Source: a bacterium
GTDB lineage: Bacteria; Bacillota; Bacilli; Lactobacillales; Streptococcaceae
NCBI GenBank assembly: GCA_905221295.1
Contig: CAJNCP010000016.1
Location: 1 to 31,377, forward strand
Direction: 5' to 3'
DNA: 31,377 bases
A program made the translations under genes and the position numbers. Shown here in pieces: positions 15,300-24,800 of the stretch. Positions within the stretch are counted from its first letter, which is position 1, and each line of letters begins with the position of its first letter. The notes beneath the pieces were generated by a model. The model saw only the letters and a program-made list of their open reading frames with translations, had not been told where the DNA came from and ran no database searches.

Positions 15300-16030
15300 G
15301 AGAATGGATTTCAGCATTTTTAGATGAGAAAAAGAGTCTATCTAGCAACTCTAAACAAGCCTATGCTTATGACTTAGAGCAGTTTATAGAGATTGTCAGC
15401 GGGCGAATCAGTGAAACTAATCTCAAGATTTACCAAGGCCAGCTAGCCAATCTAAAAATTAGCGCCCAGAAGCGAAAACTTTCGGCCTGTAACCAATTTC
15501 TCTACTTTCTCTATCAAAAAGGAGAAGTGGACAGTTTTTACCGCTTGGAATTAGCCAAACAAGCTGAAAAGAAGGTTGAAAAACCAGAGATTCTAGACCT
15601 AGACTCTTTTTGGCAGGAAAGTAATTATCCAGAAGGACGCTTGCTAGCGCTCTTAATCCTAGAAATGGGACTCTTGCCAAGCGAGATTTTAGCCCTCAAG
15701 ATTGCAGATATCAATCTGGATTTTCAGGTGCTGCGAATTAACAAGGCTTCCCAACAGAGGATTGTCACCATACCTACGACCTTGATTCCAGAGCTAGAAC
15801 CCTTGATGGGGCAGACCTATCTCTTTGAAAGGGGAGGGAAAGCCTATTCTCGTCAGTGGGCCTTTCGTCAGCTAGAGTCCTTTGTCAAGGAGAAAGGTTT
15901 ACCAACCTTATCCGCTCAAGCCTTGCGGGAACAGTTCATTCTAAGACAGATAGAAAACAAGGTCGATTTGTACGAAATTGCAAAAAAATTAGGATTAAAA
16001 ACAGTCCTGACCTTAGAAAAATATAGATAA
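15296..16030 (+). CDS. XerD-like tyrosine recombinase homologue with degenerate active site
   Basis: The 244-residue protein has the SAM-like N-terminal core-binding domain (1-90) and a shortened C-terminal catalytic domain. Aligned by eye to E. coli XerD, only two of five catalytic positions remain: Arg148 is Leu127 (GLLPSE instead of GLRxSE), His244 is Gln208, Arg247 is retained as Arg211, His270 is Leu234, and the nucleophile Tyr279 is retained as Tyr243, two residues from the end. Strand exchange is therefore unlikely. Streptococcal chromosome dimers are resolved by XerS at difSL, so this XerD-like protein has another role, perhaps DNA binding with ScpAB, whose genes follow directly (stop and start overlap, TAATG, at 16030). 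Confidence 0.9.
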   Translation: MREWISAFLDEKKSLSSNSKQAYAYDLEQFIEIVSGRISETNLKIYQGQLANLKISAQKRKLSACNQFLYFLYQKGEVDSFYRLELAKQAEKKVEKPEILDLDSFWQESNYPEGRLLALLILEMGLLPSEILALKIADINLDFQVLRINKASQQRIVTIPTTLIPELEPLMGQTYLFERGGKAYSRQWAFRQLESFVKEKGLPTLSAQALREQFILRQIENKVDLYEIAKKLGLKTVLTLEKYR

Positions 16031-16758
16031 TGGATATTAAATTAAAAGATTTTGAAGGGCCCCTGGACCTGCTCTTGCACTTGGTTTCTAAGTATCAGAT
16101 GGATATTTACGATGTGCCCATCACAGAAGTCATCGAACAGTACCTAGCCTATGTCTCAACTCTGCAGGCCATGCGTCTGGAAGTGACGGGCGAGTATATG
16201 GTCATGGCTAGTCAGCTGATGCTGATCAAGAGTCGCAAGCTCTTGCCAAAGGTAGCTGAAGTGACAGACTTGGAGGATGACCTAGAGCAGGATCTTCTCT
16301 CTCAAATCGAAGAATACCGCAAGTTCAAGCTCTTGGGTGAGCACTTGGAGGCTAAGCACCAAGATCGGGCCCAGTACTATTCCAAAGCGCCAACAGAGTT
16401 GATTTACGAAGATGCGGAGCTTGTGCATGACAAGACGACCATTGACCTTTTTTTGGCTTTTTCAAATATCCTAGCCAAGAAAAAAGAGGAGTTCGCACAG
16501 AATCACACGACCATTTTGCGGGATGAGTATAAGATTGAGGATATGATGGTCATCGTAAAAGAGTCCTTGACTGGACGAGAACAGTTGCGCTTGCAGGATT
16601 TGTTCAAGGAAGCCCAGAATGTCCAAGAGGTTATTACCCTCTTTTTGGCAACCCTAGAGCTAATCAAAACCCAGGAGCTGGTCCTCGTGCAAGAGGAGAG
16701 TTTCGGAGATATCTATCTCATGGAAAAGAAGGAAGAAAGTCAAGAGGCACAAAGCTAG
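16030..16758 (+). CDS. scpA: Segregation and condensation protein ScpA (kleisin)
   Basis: ScpA bridges SMC heads and binds ScpB, forming the condensin complex that compacts and segregates chromosomes. The 242-residue sequence shows the N-terminal kleisin motif [12 protein letters not shown], then [18 protein letters not shown] (SMC-neck binding helices), an acidic middle and a C-terminal winged-helix region with [19 protein letters not shown]. It follows the XerD-like gene with a one-base overlap and precedes scpB by 18 bases, the usual streptococcal order. Confidence 0.96.
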   Translation: MDIKLKDFEGPLDLLLHLVSKYQMDIYDVPITEVIEQYLAYVSTLQAMRLEVTGEYMVMASQLMLIKSRKLLPKVAEVTDLEDDLEQDLLSQIEEYRKFKLLGEHLEAKHQDRAQYYSKAPTELIYEDAELVHDKTTIDLFLAFSNILAKKKEEFAQNHTTILRDEYKIEDMMVIVKESLTGREQLRLQDLFKEAQNVQEVITLFLATLELIKTQELVLVQEESFGDIYLMEKKEESQEAQS

Positions 16759-16776
16759 ACTTGATAGAGAGGAAAG

Positions 16777-17346
16777 ATGAGTACTTTAGCAGAAATAGAA
16801 GCGCTCTTGTTTGTAGCAGGTGAAGATGGGATCCGGGTTCGTCAGTTGGCTGAACTCCTCTCTCTGCCACCGACAGGCATCCAGCAGAGTTTAGAAAAAT
16901 TAGCCCAAAAGTATGAAAAAGACCAAGATTCGAGCTTGTCTCTGATTGAGACAGGTGGAGCTTACAGATTGGTCACCAAGCCTCAATTTGCAGCGATTTT
17001 GAAGGAATACTCCAAGGCACCCATCAACCAAAGTTTGTCTCGGGCTGCTCTTGAAACCTTGTCCATCATTGCCTACAAGCAGCCTATCACGCGGATAGAA
17101 ATTGATGCTATCCGTGGGGTCAATTCGAGTGGAGCCTTGGCAAAGTTGCAGGCTTTTGACTTGATACGAGAAGATGGGAAAAAAGAAGTTTTGGGTCGCC
17201 CAAACCTTTATGTGACTACGGATTATTTCCTAGATTACATGGGAATTAATCATTTAGAAGAATTACCAGTGATTGATGAGCTTGAGATTCAAGCCCAAGA
17301 AAGCCAATTATTTGGTGAAAGGATAGAAGAAGATGAGAATCAATAA
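16777..17346 (+). CDS. scpB: Segregation and condensation protein ScpB
   Basis: ScpB dimers bind the middle of the ScpA kleisin in the SMC condensin complex. The 189-residue protein has two winged-helix domains: [20 protein letters not shown] at the N-terminus and [20 protein letters not shown] with [10 protein letters not shown] in the second. GAGAGGAAAG provides the ribosome site. Its last 14 bases overlap rluB in another frame. Confidence 0.96.
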   Translation: MSTLAEIEALLFVAGEDGIRVRQLAELLSLPPTGIQQSLEKLAQKYEKDQDSSLSLIETGGAYRLVTKPQFAAILKEYSKAPINQSLSRAALETLSIIAYKQPITRIEIDAIRGVNSSGALAKLQAFDLIREDGKKEVLGRPNLYVTTDYFLDYMGINHLEELPVIDELEIQAQESQLFGERIEEDENQ

Positions 17347-18055
17347 GTATATTGCCCACGCAGGTGTGGCCAGTAGGAGAAAAGCAGAAGAGCTGATCAA
17401 GCAAGGATTGGTGACGGTCAACGGCCAAGTGGTACGTGAACTAGCAACGACCATCAAGGCTGGCGATAAGGTCGAAGTTGAAGGCCAACCCATCTACAAC
17501 GAAGAAAAGGTCTACTATCTGCTTAATAAACCACGTGGAGTGATTTCCAGTGTGACAGACGACAAGGGCCGCAAGACTGTTGTGGATCTCTTGCCAAATG
17601 TTAAAGAACGCATTTACCCTGTGGGACGTTTGGACTGGGATACATCAGGTGTCTTGATTTTGACCAATGATGGTGATTTTACGGATGAGATGATTCACCC
17701 CCGTAATGAGATTGACAAGGTCTATGTCGCACGTGTTAAAGGTGTGGCCAATAAGGATAATCTCCGCCCCTTGACTCGTGGTCTTGAGATTGATGGCAAG
17801 AAGACCAAGCCAGCTGTCTATGAGATTCTTAAAGTGGATCCAGTCAAAAATCGCTCAGTAGTGCAGTTGACTATCCATGAAGGACGTAACCATCAGGTTA
17901 AAAAGATGTTTGAAGCTGTCGGTCTTCAAGTGGATAAGTTGTCTCGGACACGTTTTGGACATCTAGACTTGACTGGTCTTCGTCCAGGCGAAGCCCGTCG
18001 CCTTAACAAAAAAGAAATCAGCCAACTACACACCATGGCTGTAACCAAGAAATAA
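17333..18055 (+). CDS. rluB: Large-subunit rRNA pseudouridine synthase RluB
   Basis: The enzyme isomerises a uridine of helix 90 of 23S rRNA (U2605 in E. coli) to pseudouridine. The 240-residue protein has an N-terminal S4 RNA-binding domain (1-60, [20 protein letters not shown]) and the RsuA/RluB/E/F catalytic domain with the motif GRLDWDTSG, where D101 is the catalytic Asp, plus [11 protein letters not shown]. It starts within the end of scpB; the neighbourhood scpA-scpB-rluB is conserved in Firmicutes. yidD overlaps its stop. Confidence 0.93.
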   Translation: MRINKYIAHAGVASRRKAEELIKQGLVTVNGQVVRELATTIKAGDKVEVEGQPIYNEEKVYYLLNKPRGVISSVTDDKGRKTVVDLLPNVKERIYPVGRLDWDTSGVLILTNDGDFTDEMIHPRNEIDKVYVARVKGVANKDNLRPLTRGLEIDGKKTKPAVYEILKVDPVKNRSVVQLTIHEGRNHQVKKMFEAVGLQVDKLSRTRFGHLDLTGLRPGEARRLNKKEISQLHTMAVTKK

Positions 18056-18294
18056 TGAAACGAATCTTAATAGCGCCTGTACGCTTTTACCAACGTTTTA
18101 TCTCACCAGCCTTTCCGCCTTCTTGTCGCTTTGAGCCTACTTGTTCCAACTACATGATTCAGGCTATTGAAAAACATGGCATCAAGGGTGTTTTGATGGG
18201 CTTGGCTCGGATTTTGCGTTGCCACCCTTGGTCGAAAACAGGTAAAGACCCTGTCCCAGACCACTTTTCCCTCAAACGAAATCATAAACAATAA
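18055..18294 (+). CDS. yidD: Membrane protein insertion efficiency factor YidD
   Basis: YidD is a small inner-membrane-associated protein that assists YidC/Oxa1-dependent insertion. The 79-residue sequence shows the family pattern: an amphipathic N-terminus with [17 protein letters not shown], the Cys motif [10 protein letters not shown], then AIEKHGIKG and the CHPW motif. The ATG overlaps the rluB stop (TAATG). It is the last gene of the murI operon; a terminator hairpin follows immediately. Confidence 0.95.
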   Translation: MKRILIAPVRFYQRFISPAFPPSCRFEPTCSNYMIQAIEKHGIKGVLMGLARILRCHPWSKTGKDPVPDHFSLKRNHKQ

Positions 18295-18315
18295 GAATCA
18301 GCCTGATTCTTTTTT
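18293..18315 (+). terminator. Rho-independent terminator of the murI-yidD operon
   Basis: An 8-bp stem (aagaatca / tgattctt) with loop gcc and a T tail begins in the yidD stop codon. Confidence 0.85.
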
Positions 18316-18375
18316 GTATACTCTAGAAAGGAAGTTGGAAGATTAAGATTCCTACTATCCTTCTCCTATAAAAAG

Positions 18376-18384
18376 TGGTAAAAT
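18376..18384 (+). promoter_or_regulatory. Extended -10 promoter of pepA
   Basis: TGG plus TAAAAT (18379-18384) is an extended -10 element without a clear -35. The predicted leader is about 20 bases and contains the ribosome site (gaaggaa) before the ATG at 18409. Confidence 0.6.
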
Positions 18385-18408
18385 GGAGGACAGAAAGAAG
18401 GAACTGAT

Positions 18409-19473
18409 ATGACAACATTATTTTCAAAAATCAAAGAAGTAACAGAGCTTGCTGCGATCTCAGGTCATGAAGCGCCTGTCCGGACTTATCTTCGTGAAAA
18501 GTTGACACCGCATGTGGATGAAGTGGTGACAGATGGCTTAGGTGGTATTTTCGGTATCAAGCATTCAGAAGCTGCCGATGCACCACGCGTCTTGGTCGCA
18601 TCTCACATGGACGAAGTTGGTTTTATGGTCAGCGAGATTAAGCCAGATGGTACCTTCCGTGTCGTTGAAATCGGTGGTTGGAATCCTATGGTGGTCAGCA
18701 GTCAACGCTTTAAACTCTTTACTCGTGACGGTCGTGAAATCCCAGTGATTTCAGGTTCTGTCCCTCCACATTTGACACGTGGAACAGGTGGACCAACCAT
18801 GCTAGCTATCTCTGATATCATTTTTGATGGTGGGTTTGCAGACAAGGCTGAGGCAGAAAGCTTTGGTATCCGTCCTGGTGACACCATTGTCCCTGATAGC
18901 TCAGCTATCTTGACAGCCAATGAAAAAAATATCATTTCAAAAGCTTGGGATAATCGCTACGGTGTTCTTATGGTGAGTGAGCTAGCAGAAGCCTTGTCAG
19001 GTCAAAAACTGGGAAATGAACTCTATCTTGGCTCTAACGTCCAAGAAGAAGTTGGCCTTCGTGGCGCTCATACTTCTACAACTAAGTTTGATCCAGAAGT
19101 CTTTCTGGCAGTTGACTGTTCACCTGCTGGTGATGTTTATGGTGGCCAAGGCAAGATTGGGGATGGAACCTTGATTCGTTTCTATGATCCAGGTCACTTG
19201 CTCCTCCCAGGTATGAAGGATTTCCTTTTGACAACGGCTGAAGAAGCTGGCATCAAGTACCAATACTACTGTGGAAAAGGTGGAACAGATGCTGGAGCAG
19301 CTCATCTGAAAAATGGTGGTGTCCCATCTACAACTATCGGTGTTTGTGCTCGTTATATCCATTCTCACCAAACCCTCTACGCTATGGATGACTTCCTAGA
19401 AGCCCAAGCTTTCTTGCAAGCCTTGGTGAAAAAATTGGATCGTTCAACGGTTGATTTGATTAAACATTATTAA
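18409..19473 (+). CDS. pepA: Glutamyl aminopeptidase PepA (M42 family)
   Basis: PepA is a cytoplasmic dinuclear-metal aminopeptidase that releases N-terminal Glu/Asp from peptides and forms dodecameric tetrahedral particles. The 354-residue protein has the M42 ligands: H66 and D68 in SHMDEVGF, D180 in AWDNRYG, the catalytic pair E212-E213 in VQEEVGLRGA, D235 in AVDCSP and the C-terminal His (H317 or H319) in ARYIHSHQ. It has its own promoter and is followed 20 bases later by a small gene that may be cotranscribed. Confidence 0.94.
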   Translation: MTTLFSKIKEVTELAAISGHEAPVRTYLREKLTPHVDEVVTDGLGGIFGIKHSEAADAPRVLVASHMDEVGFMVSEIKPDGTFRVVEIGGWNPMVVSSQRFKLFTRDGREIPVISGSVPPHLTRGTGGPTMLAISDIIFDGGFADKAEAESFGIRPGDTIVPDSSAILTANEKNIISKAWDNRYGVLMVSELAEALSGQKLGNELYLGSNVQEEVGLRGAHTSTTKFDPEVFLAVDCSPAGDVYGGQGKIGDGTLIRFYDPGHLLLPGMKDFLLTTAEEAGIKYQYYCGKGGTDAGAAHLKNGGVPSTTIGVCARYIHSHQTLYAMDDFLEAQAFLQALVKKLDRSTVDLIKHY

Positions 19474-19493
19474 GCATAAGGGAGGTGGTCGGG

Positions 19494-19790
19494 ATGGCAG
19501 AACCAAACCTAGAAAGCCTTATAAAAGATCTTTATAACAATGCCCGTCAGGGCTTGAGTGAAGATTTAGTTGCTGCTCTCCTAGAGACTGCTAAGAAACT
19601 GCCTACTACAAATGAGCAATTACTAGCAGTCCGTCTCTCAGGACTGGTCACCCGTGAATTGTTCACCAATCCCAAACACCCAGCACCTGAATTGATCAAC
19701 TTGGCGCGCTTTATCAAAAGAGAAGAAGCCAAGTATAGGGGCACTGCAGTTTCTGCTATCATGTTTGGAGAACTCTTTAAAAAGCTTTGA
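19494..19790 (+). CDS. Small helical protein, likely bacteriocin-immunity (EntA_Immun-like) type
   Basis: The 98-residue product is predicted all-helical and soluble (AEPNLESLIKDLYNNARQGL, then SEDLVAALLETAKKL), the size and pattern of enterocin A-type immunity proteins, which guard the mannose-PTS receptor against class IIa bacteriocins. I infer this from fold pattern and memory of annotation in related streptococci; no bacteriocin gene is nearby. The start is ATG 19494, because GGAGG at 19481-19485 is eight bases before it; the in-frame GTG at 19485 overlaps that ribosome site. It lies 20 bases after pepA and ends in a strong hairpin. Confidence 0.55.
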   Translation: MAEPNLESLIKDLYNNARQGLSEDLVAALLETAKKLPTTNEQLLAVRLSGLVTRELFTNPKHPAPELINLARFIKREEAKYRGTAVSAIMFGELFKKL

Positions 19791-19816
19791 TTCACAATGG
19801 AATTAAAGCTTTTTTT
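19781..19816 (+). terminator. Terminator of pepA and the immunity-like gene
   Basis: A 13-bp stem (19781-19793 with 19800-19812, one G-T pair) with loop acaatg and a T tail overlaps the stop codon of the small gene. Confidence 0.85.
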
Positions 19817-19849
19817 ATATGCTCTAAAGGAAATTCTTAATGAGGAGAC

Positions 19850-19878
19850 AAAAAAAGCCATCCCATTCAGGATAGCTT
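19850..19878 (-). terminator. Terminator of the Na/Pi cotransporter gene
   Basis: On the minus strand a 9-bp stem (aagctatcc with ggatggctt, one wobble pair) is followed by seven T. It lies just downstream of the transporter stop. Confidence 0.8.
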
Positions 19879-19886
19879 CTTGTTTA

Positions 19887-21518
19887 TTAGATTTGTTCAG
19901 CGATGACCTTTTCGGCTAGGTTCATAGCATGGTCAGACACACGAGTGTAGTGGGAAATGATGTCGATGAAATTGACTCCAGCTTGTGTAGAACACTCACC
20001 CTTGTTAAGGCGTTTGATGTGGGTCTTTCTGAGAACACGTTCCATATTGTTGATTTCTTTATGGCGTTCAATCAGACTCTGAGCTTTTTCAATATCATTA
20101 TTTTCCACACTATCAAGGGCATCCTTGATAAAGTCAGTAGTTTTTTGATAGATATCAGCTAATTCCTCTAGAGCAGCTTCAGAGAAATGAACATCTTTGC
20201 GTTGGAGGTAGTCTGTTAGGTTGAGCAAGCCTTCTGCGTGGTCCCCGATCCGTTCCAAATCACGAGATGAATCAAGGATGTTAGTCAACACTTCGCTTTC
20301 CTTTTGGCTCAAGGATTCGCTTGAGAGCCTGATGAGGTAACGAGTGAGTTTTTCATCAATGGTGTTGATGGCTTCCTCTGTCTTGTGCCCTTTTTCAGCT
20401 ACCTTTTCATCCAAACCGATGATATAGTTATAAGAAAGGTCAAAAGCTTTGGCTGCATAGTTCCCCAAGTGCAAAAGTTCTTTTTTGGCATTTCCGAGGG
20501 CGATAGAAGGAGATTGTTGGATAAGTTGTTCGTCGAGATAAAGAGGCTCGTACTTGACAACCTCGTCTTCACCAGGGATGAGCTTGGTTACAAAGTAGGC
20601 CAAGGCTCCGATGAATGGAAATTGTACAATGGTGTTACTTACGTTAAAGGCACCGTGAGAGAAGGCGATGGTCATCTCAGGTGAGAGGTGAAGGAGTGCC
20701 TGGAAGTACTCGATCATAGCAGTAAAGGGGCCTAATAAGATTAAGCAAAGAATAGTCCCTAAAACGTTAAAGGTAACGTGGGTTGCTGCAACGCGCTTTG
20801 CAGAGACATTGGCTCCAGCTGCCGCGATAATAACGGTTAGGGTTGTCCCGATATTATCCCCGAAGAGAACTGGTAGTGAACCTTTAAGATCAAGGAACCC
20901 ACCTGCATAGAGACCTTGCAGAATCCCGATTGTAGCCGAGGAAGCCTGGATGAGGACGGTAATCACTGCACCAGCTACCACTCCTAAAATAGGATTTTGT
21001 CCCAAGGTTACCATATATTCCTTGAATTGTGGTAAATCTTTAAGTGGGCTCATACCGGCACTGATGAGGTTGAGTGCGTAGAAGATTCCCCCGACACCAA
21101 ATAGGATGCGCCCGATATTGTTTGCTGTTCGATTTTTTGTAAAGAAGAGGAACATGGTTCCAAGGAAAATCAAGGGCAAAGCATACTCGCCCAGTTTGAA
21201 ACCGATGATAAAGGAAGTAACAGTGGTTCCAATATTGGCTCCCATGATAATTCCGATAGCTTGTCTAAGAGTGAGAAGACTAGCGCTGACCAGCCCAACC
21301 GTGATAACTGTAACCCCTGTGCTTGACTGAATGAGAGCAGTTACGACGATTCCGACTAGAACACCTAAAAAGGGATTACTGGTGTACTTGTCAATGTAAA
21401 AACGAAGGCGATCTCCAGCAGCTTGTTGCAAACCGTCTCCCATGGTCTTGATACTGTATAAAAACAGTCCTAGACCTCCTAAAAAGTGAAATAAAATTTC
21501 CTGCCAATTAATGGACAT
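19887..21518 (-). CDS. nptA: Na+/phosphate cotransporter with C-terminal PhoU-like domain
   Basis: The 543-residue protein belongs to the NptA/SLC34-like Na/Pi family. Residues 1 to about 310 are the transmembrane part with an internal repeat: the substrate-site motifs QSSTGVT (64-70) and QASSATIG (191-198), each near GANIGTT (93-99) and GDNIGTT (221-227). Residues about 340-540 form a helical PhoU-like domain (RDLERIGDHAEGLLNLTDYL; HYTRVSDHAMNLAEKVI), which probably regulates uptake by phosphate status. The start has a CGGAGGAAAA ribosome site. It is monocistronic, transcribed away from the divergent GH85 gene. In pneumococcus, as I recall, the same pair of neighbours is found. Confidence 0.92.
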   Translation of the reverse strand: MSINWQEILFHFLGGLGLFLYSIKTMGDGLQQAAGDRLRFYIDKYTSNPFLGVLVGIVVTALIQSSTGVTVITVGLVSASLLTLRQAIGIIMGANIGTTVTSFIIGFKLGEYALPLIFLGTMFLFFTKNRTANNIGRILFGVGGIFYALNLISAGMSPLKDLPQFKEYMVTLGQNPILGVVAGAVITVLIQASSATIGILQGLYAGGFLDLKGSLPVLFGDNIGTTLTVIIAAAGANVSAKRVAATHVTFNVLGTILCLILLGPFTAMIEYFQALLHLSPEMTIAFSHGAFNVSNTIVQFPFIGALAYFVTKLIPGEDEVVKYEPLYLDEQLIQQSPSIALGNAKKELLHLGNYAAKAFDLSYNYIIGLDEKVAEKGHKTEEAINTIDEKLTRYLIRLSSESLSQKESEVLTNILDSSRDLERIGDHAEGLLNLTDYLQRKDVHFSEAALEELADIYQKTTDFIKDALDSVENNDIEKAQSLIERHKEINNMERVLRKTHIKRLNKGECSTQAGVNFIDIISHYTRVSDHAMNLAEKVIAEQI

Positions 21519-21561
21519 TTCTTTTTCCTCCGAAAAATAATAACGGAATTTCTCCTATTCT

Positions 21562-21590
21562 ATTTTAAAGGATAAAAGTAAATCTCACAA
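21562..21590 (-). promoter_or_regulatory. Promoter of the Na/Pi cotransporter gene
   Basis: On the minus strand TTGTGA (21585-21590), a 17-base spacer and TAAAAT (21562-21567) precede the gene by about 45 bases. The 315-base gap 21519-21833 contains this promoter, the divergent GH85 promoter with its cre-like site, and otherwise AT-rich sequence in which I see nothing. Confidence 0.55.
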
Positions 21591-21738
21591 GTGTTTTTCT
21601 GTTATTTTAGTAAGAAATAACTAACTTTTTTAAAAATTTTGTCAAAAGGGAGATTCTACCTCAAATATAGATGCCTAAATAAATTGTATCCAAATTAAAC
21701 TGTTTCTTATCCTAGTTATAGTTTTTTTATCAAATATA

Positions 21739-21766
21739 TTGACAACGCTTTCATATAAGATAGAAT
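21739..21766 (+). promoter_or_regulatory. Promoter of the GH85 endoglycosidase gene
   Basis: TTGACA (21739-21744), 16 bases, TAGAAT (21761-21766): the same boxes and spacing as the fucosidase promoter. The leader is about 60 bases, with ribosome site AGGAGG ahead of the ATG at 21834. Confidence 0.8.
21740..21753 (+). promoter_or_regulatory. cre-like site overlapping the -35 box of the GH85 gene
   Basis: TGACAACGCTTTCA matches the cre consensus TGWAANCGNTNWCA with a single mismatch (C at position 4). It overlaps the -35 hexamer, so bound CcpA would block RNA polymerase directly. Confidence 0.7.
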
Positions 21767-21833
21767 GAAGATAATCCTGTTCTGATGTTTGATTGTGGGA
21801 ACAGTTACTTTTTTGTTCTATTAGGAGGATAAG

Positions 21834-24800
21834 ATGAAAGATCTATTTTTTGAAAAACGTTGCCGTTACAGTATTCGTAAGTTGTCAATCGGGGCTTGTT
21901 CCTTGATGATTGGTTCAGCTCTATTTGCGAGTCCAGCTCTTGCCGAACAGGTCGCTGTCCCTGAAACAGCTACTAATACGAGCGCTCAAGCTACAAGTAT
22001 TAATGAAACAACTAATCCAGATACTGCAGCTATCGAAAAACAATTATCGGAAACAGAGAATAAAGTAGCTGAGCAACCAATTTCAGAAAACACTCCAGCA
22101 ATAACGGATTTGGTTAATGAAAAAGAAGAAGCGAAGCCAGCTCTGACAGAAAAAACTGAAAAACCTGCTCAACCAACTGAAAAAGAAGGAGTCAAGTCTG
22201 AGGAAGCTCCTCAAGTAGCTGACAATAAAGCGGACAAACCGACTCTGGCAGACGTTCCTAAAAATGAAGAAAAGAGTCTCCGACCAAAGGAAATCAAGTT
22301 TGATACTTGGGAAGATTTGTTGAAATGGGAACCGGGTGCGCGTGAGGATGATCCCATCAACCGTTCCTCAGTTGAACTCGCTAAGCGCCATAGAGGTCAG
22401 CTGGTCAATGAAAAAGCAAGCAGAAGAGCCAAGGTTCAAGCTCTGGCAAATACCAACTCAAAGGCCAAAGACCACGCTTCTGTTGGTGGAGAAGAATTCA
22501 AGGCCTACGCCTTTGATTACTGGCAATACTTGGATTCAATGGTCTTCTGGGAAGGTCTAGTTCCAACTCCAGATGTCATTGATGCCGGTCACCGCAACGG
22601 AGTTCCCGTTTATGGAACACTCTTTTTCAACTGGTCAAACAGTATTGCTGACCAAGAGAAATTTGCCGCTGCCTTGAAACAAGATGAGGATGGCACCTTC
22701 CCGATTGCACGTAAACTTGTTGATCTCGCTAAGTACTATGGCTTTGATGGCTATTTCATCAATCAGGAAACAACGGGGGAATTGGTAGCACCTCTTGGTG
22801 AAAAAATGCGCCAATTCATGCTCTATACAAAGGAATATGCAGCTAAGGTCAACCACCCAATCAAGTATGCTTGGTACGATGCCATGACCTACAAATATGG
22901 TCGTTACCACGAAGATGGTCTAGGTGATTACAATTACCAGTTCATGCAAAAAGAAGGAGACAAGGTACCTGCAGATCAATTTTTTGCCAATTTCAATTGG
23001 AACAAGGAAAAGAATGACTACTCTGTAGAGATGGCAAAATGGCTAGAACGCAGTCAATATGATGTCTTTGCAGGCTTGGAATTGCAACAAGGTGGTTCTT
23101 ATAAGACCAAAGTCAAATGGGATGCCCTCTTAGATGAAAAAGGCAAGTTGCGTTTGTCACTTGGACTCTTTGCACCCGATACGATTACCAGTCTAGGAAA
23201 AACAGGCGAAGACTACCACAAGAATGAAGATATCTTTTTTACAGGCTACCAAGGAGATCCAACGGCTCAAAAACCAGCGGACAAAGAGTGGTATGGGATT
23301 GCCAATTTGGTTGCGGACCGCACACCAGCAGTGGGCCGGACCTTCACTACTTCCTTTAATACAGGACATGGTAGAAAGTGGTTTGTAGACGGTAAAGTTT
23401 CTAAGGATTCTGAGTGGAACTACCGTTCGGTTTCTGGTGTCTTGCCAACTTGGCGCTGGTGGCAGACTTCGACAGGGGAAAAACTTCGTGCAGAATATGA
23501 CTTTACAGATGCCTATAATGGAGGTAACTCCCTTAAATTCTCAGGTGATGTAGCTGGTAAGACGGACCAGGATGTGAATTTGTATTCTACCAAACTAGAA
23601 GTAACTGAGAAAACCAAACTTCGTGTTGCCCACAAGGGAGGAAAAGGCTCTAAAGTTTATATGGCTTTCTCTACAACACCAGACTACAAATTTGAGGATG
23701 CAGAAGCATGGAAAGAACTGACTTTATCTGATGACTGGACGAATGAAGAATTTGACCTCAGCTCACTAGCTGGAAAAACCATCTATGCAGTCAAACTCTT
23801 CTTCGAGCATGAAGGAGCTGTAAAAGATTATCAGTTCAACCTAGGTCAATTAACAATTTCAGACAATCACCAAGCACCACAAGCGCCGACGGGGCTATCT
23901 GTGGTGAAACAATCTCTTAAAAATGCCCAAGAAGCTGAAGCAGTGGTCCAGTTTGCGGGTAACCAAGATGCAGATTTCTATGAAGTTTACGAAAAAGATG
24001 GAGATAACTGGCGTTTGTTGACAGGATCATCTGCTTCCACTATCTACTTGCCAAAAGTTAGCCGTTCTGCTAATGCGACTGGTAGGACTCAGGAACTGAA
24101 AGTCGTTGCAGTTGGTAAAAATGGCCTCCGTTCCGAAGCTGCAATGGCATCCTTTAACTGGGGGATGACAGTTCAGGATACGACTCTCCCAAGACCTTTA
24201 GCTAAAAATATTGTTCCAGGGGCAAAGGTTATCGATAGTACTTTCCCAAATACTGAAGGAGGTGAAGGCATCGAAGGTATGTTGAACGGTACCATTACTA
24301 GTCTGTCAGATAAATGGTCTTCAGCTCAGTTGAGCGGTAGTGTGGATATTCGTTTGACTCAACCACGTCGTGTTGTTAGATGGGTCATGGATCATGCGGG
24401 AGCTGGTGGAGAATCCGTAAACGACGGTTTGATGAATACCAAGGACTTTGATCTTTATTATAAAGATGCGGATGGTCAATGGAAGTTAGCTAAGGAAGTC
24501 CGTGGCAACAAAGCGCACGTTACAGATATCACTCTTGACAAACCAATTACTGCCCAAGATTGGCGCCTAAAAGTTATCACTTCAGATAACGGGACACCTT
24601 GGAAAGCCATTCGTATCTACAACTGGAAGATGTATGAAACCTTGGATACGGAAAGTCAAAATATTCCAATGGCTAAGGTAGCTGCTCGTTCACTTGGAAA
24701 TCATCAAGTTCAACTTGGCTTCTCTGCTGTTCCAGCAGGTGCAACCATCACCGTTTACGATAAGGCAGATTCACAAACACCGATTGCAACTTTGAAGTCT

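Noticed and set aside
15296..16030. XerD-like gene as part of an integrated element or a dif system.
   Set aside because: It lies in a conserved housekeeping operon, lacks most catalytic residues, and no attachment sites or cargo genes are present.
18316..18345. tatactctagaaagg after the yidD terminator, and a similar stretch near 19818, as possible BOX element remnants.
   Set aside because: The similarity to the BOX A start is only a few bases and no boxB or boxC module follows.
19485..19493. GTG start at 19485 for the small immunity-like gene.
   Set aside because: The GTG overlaps the GGAGG ribosome site, which is correctly spaced for ATG 19494.
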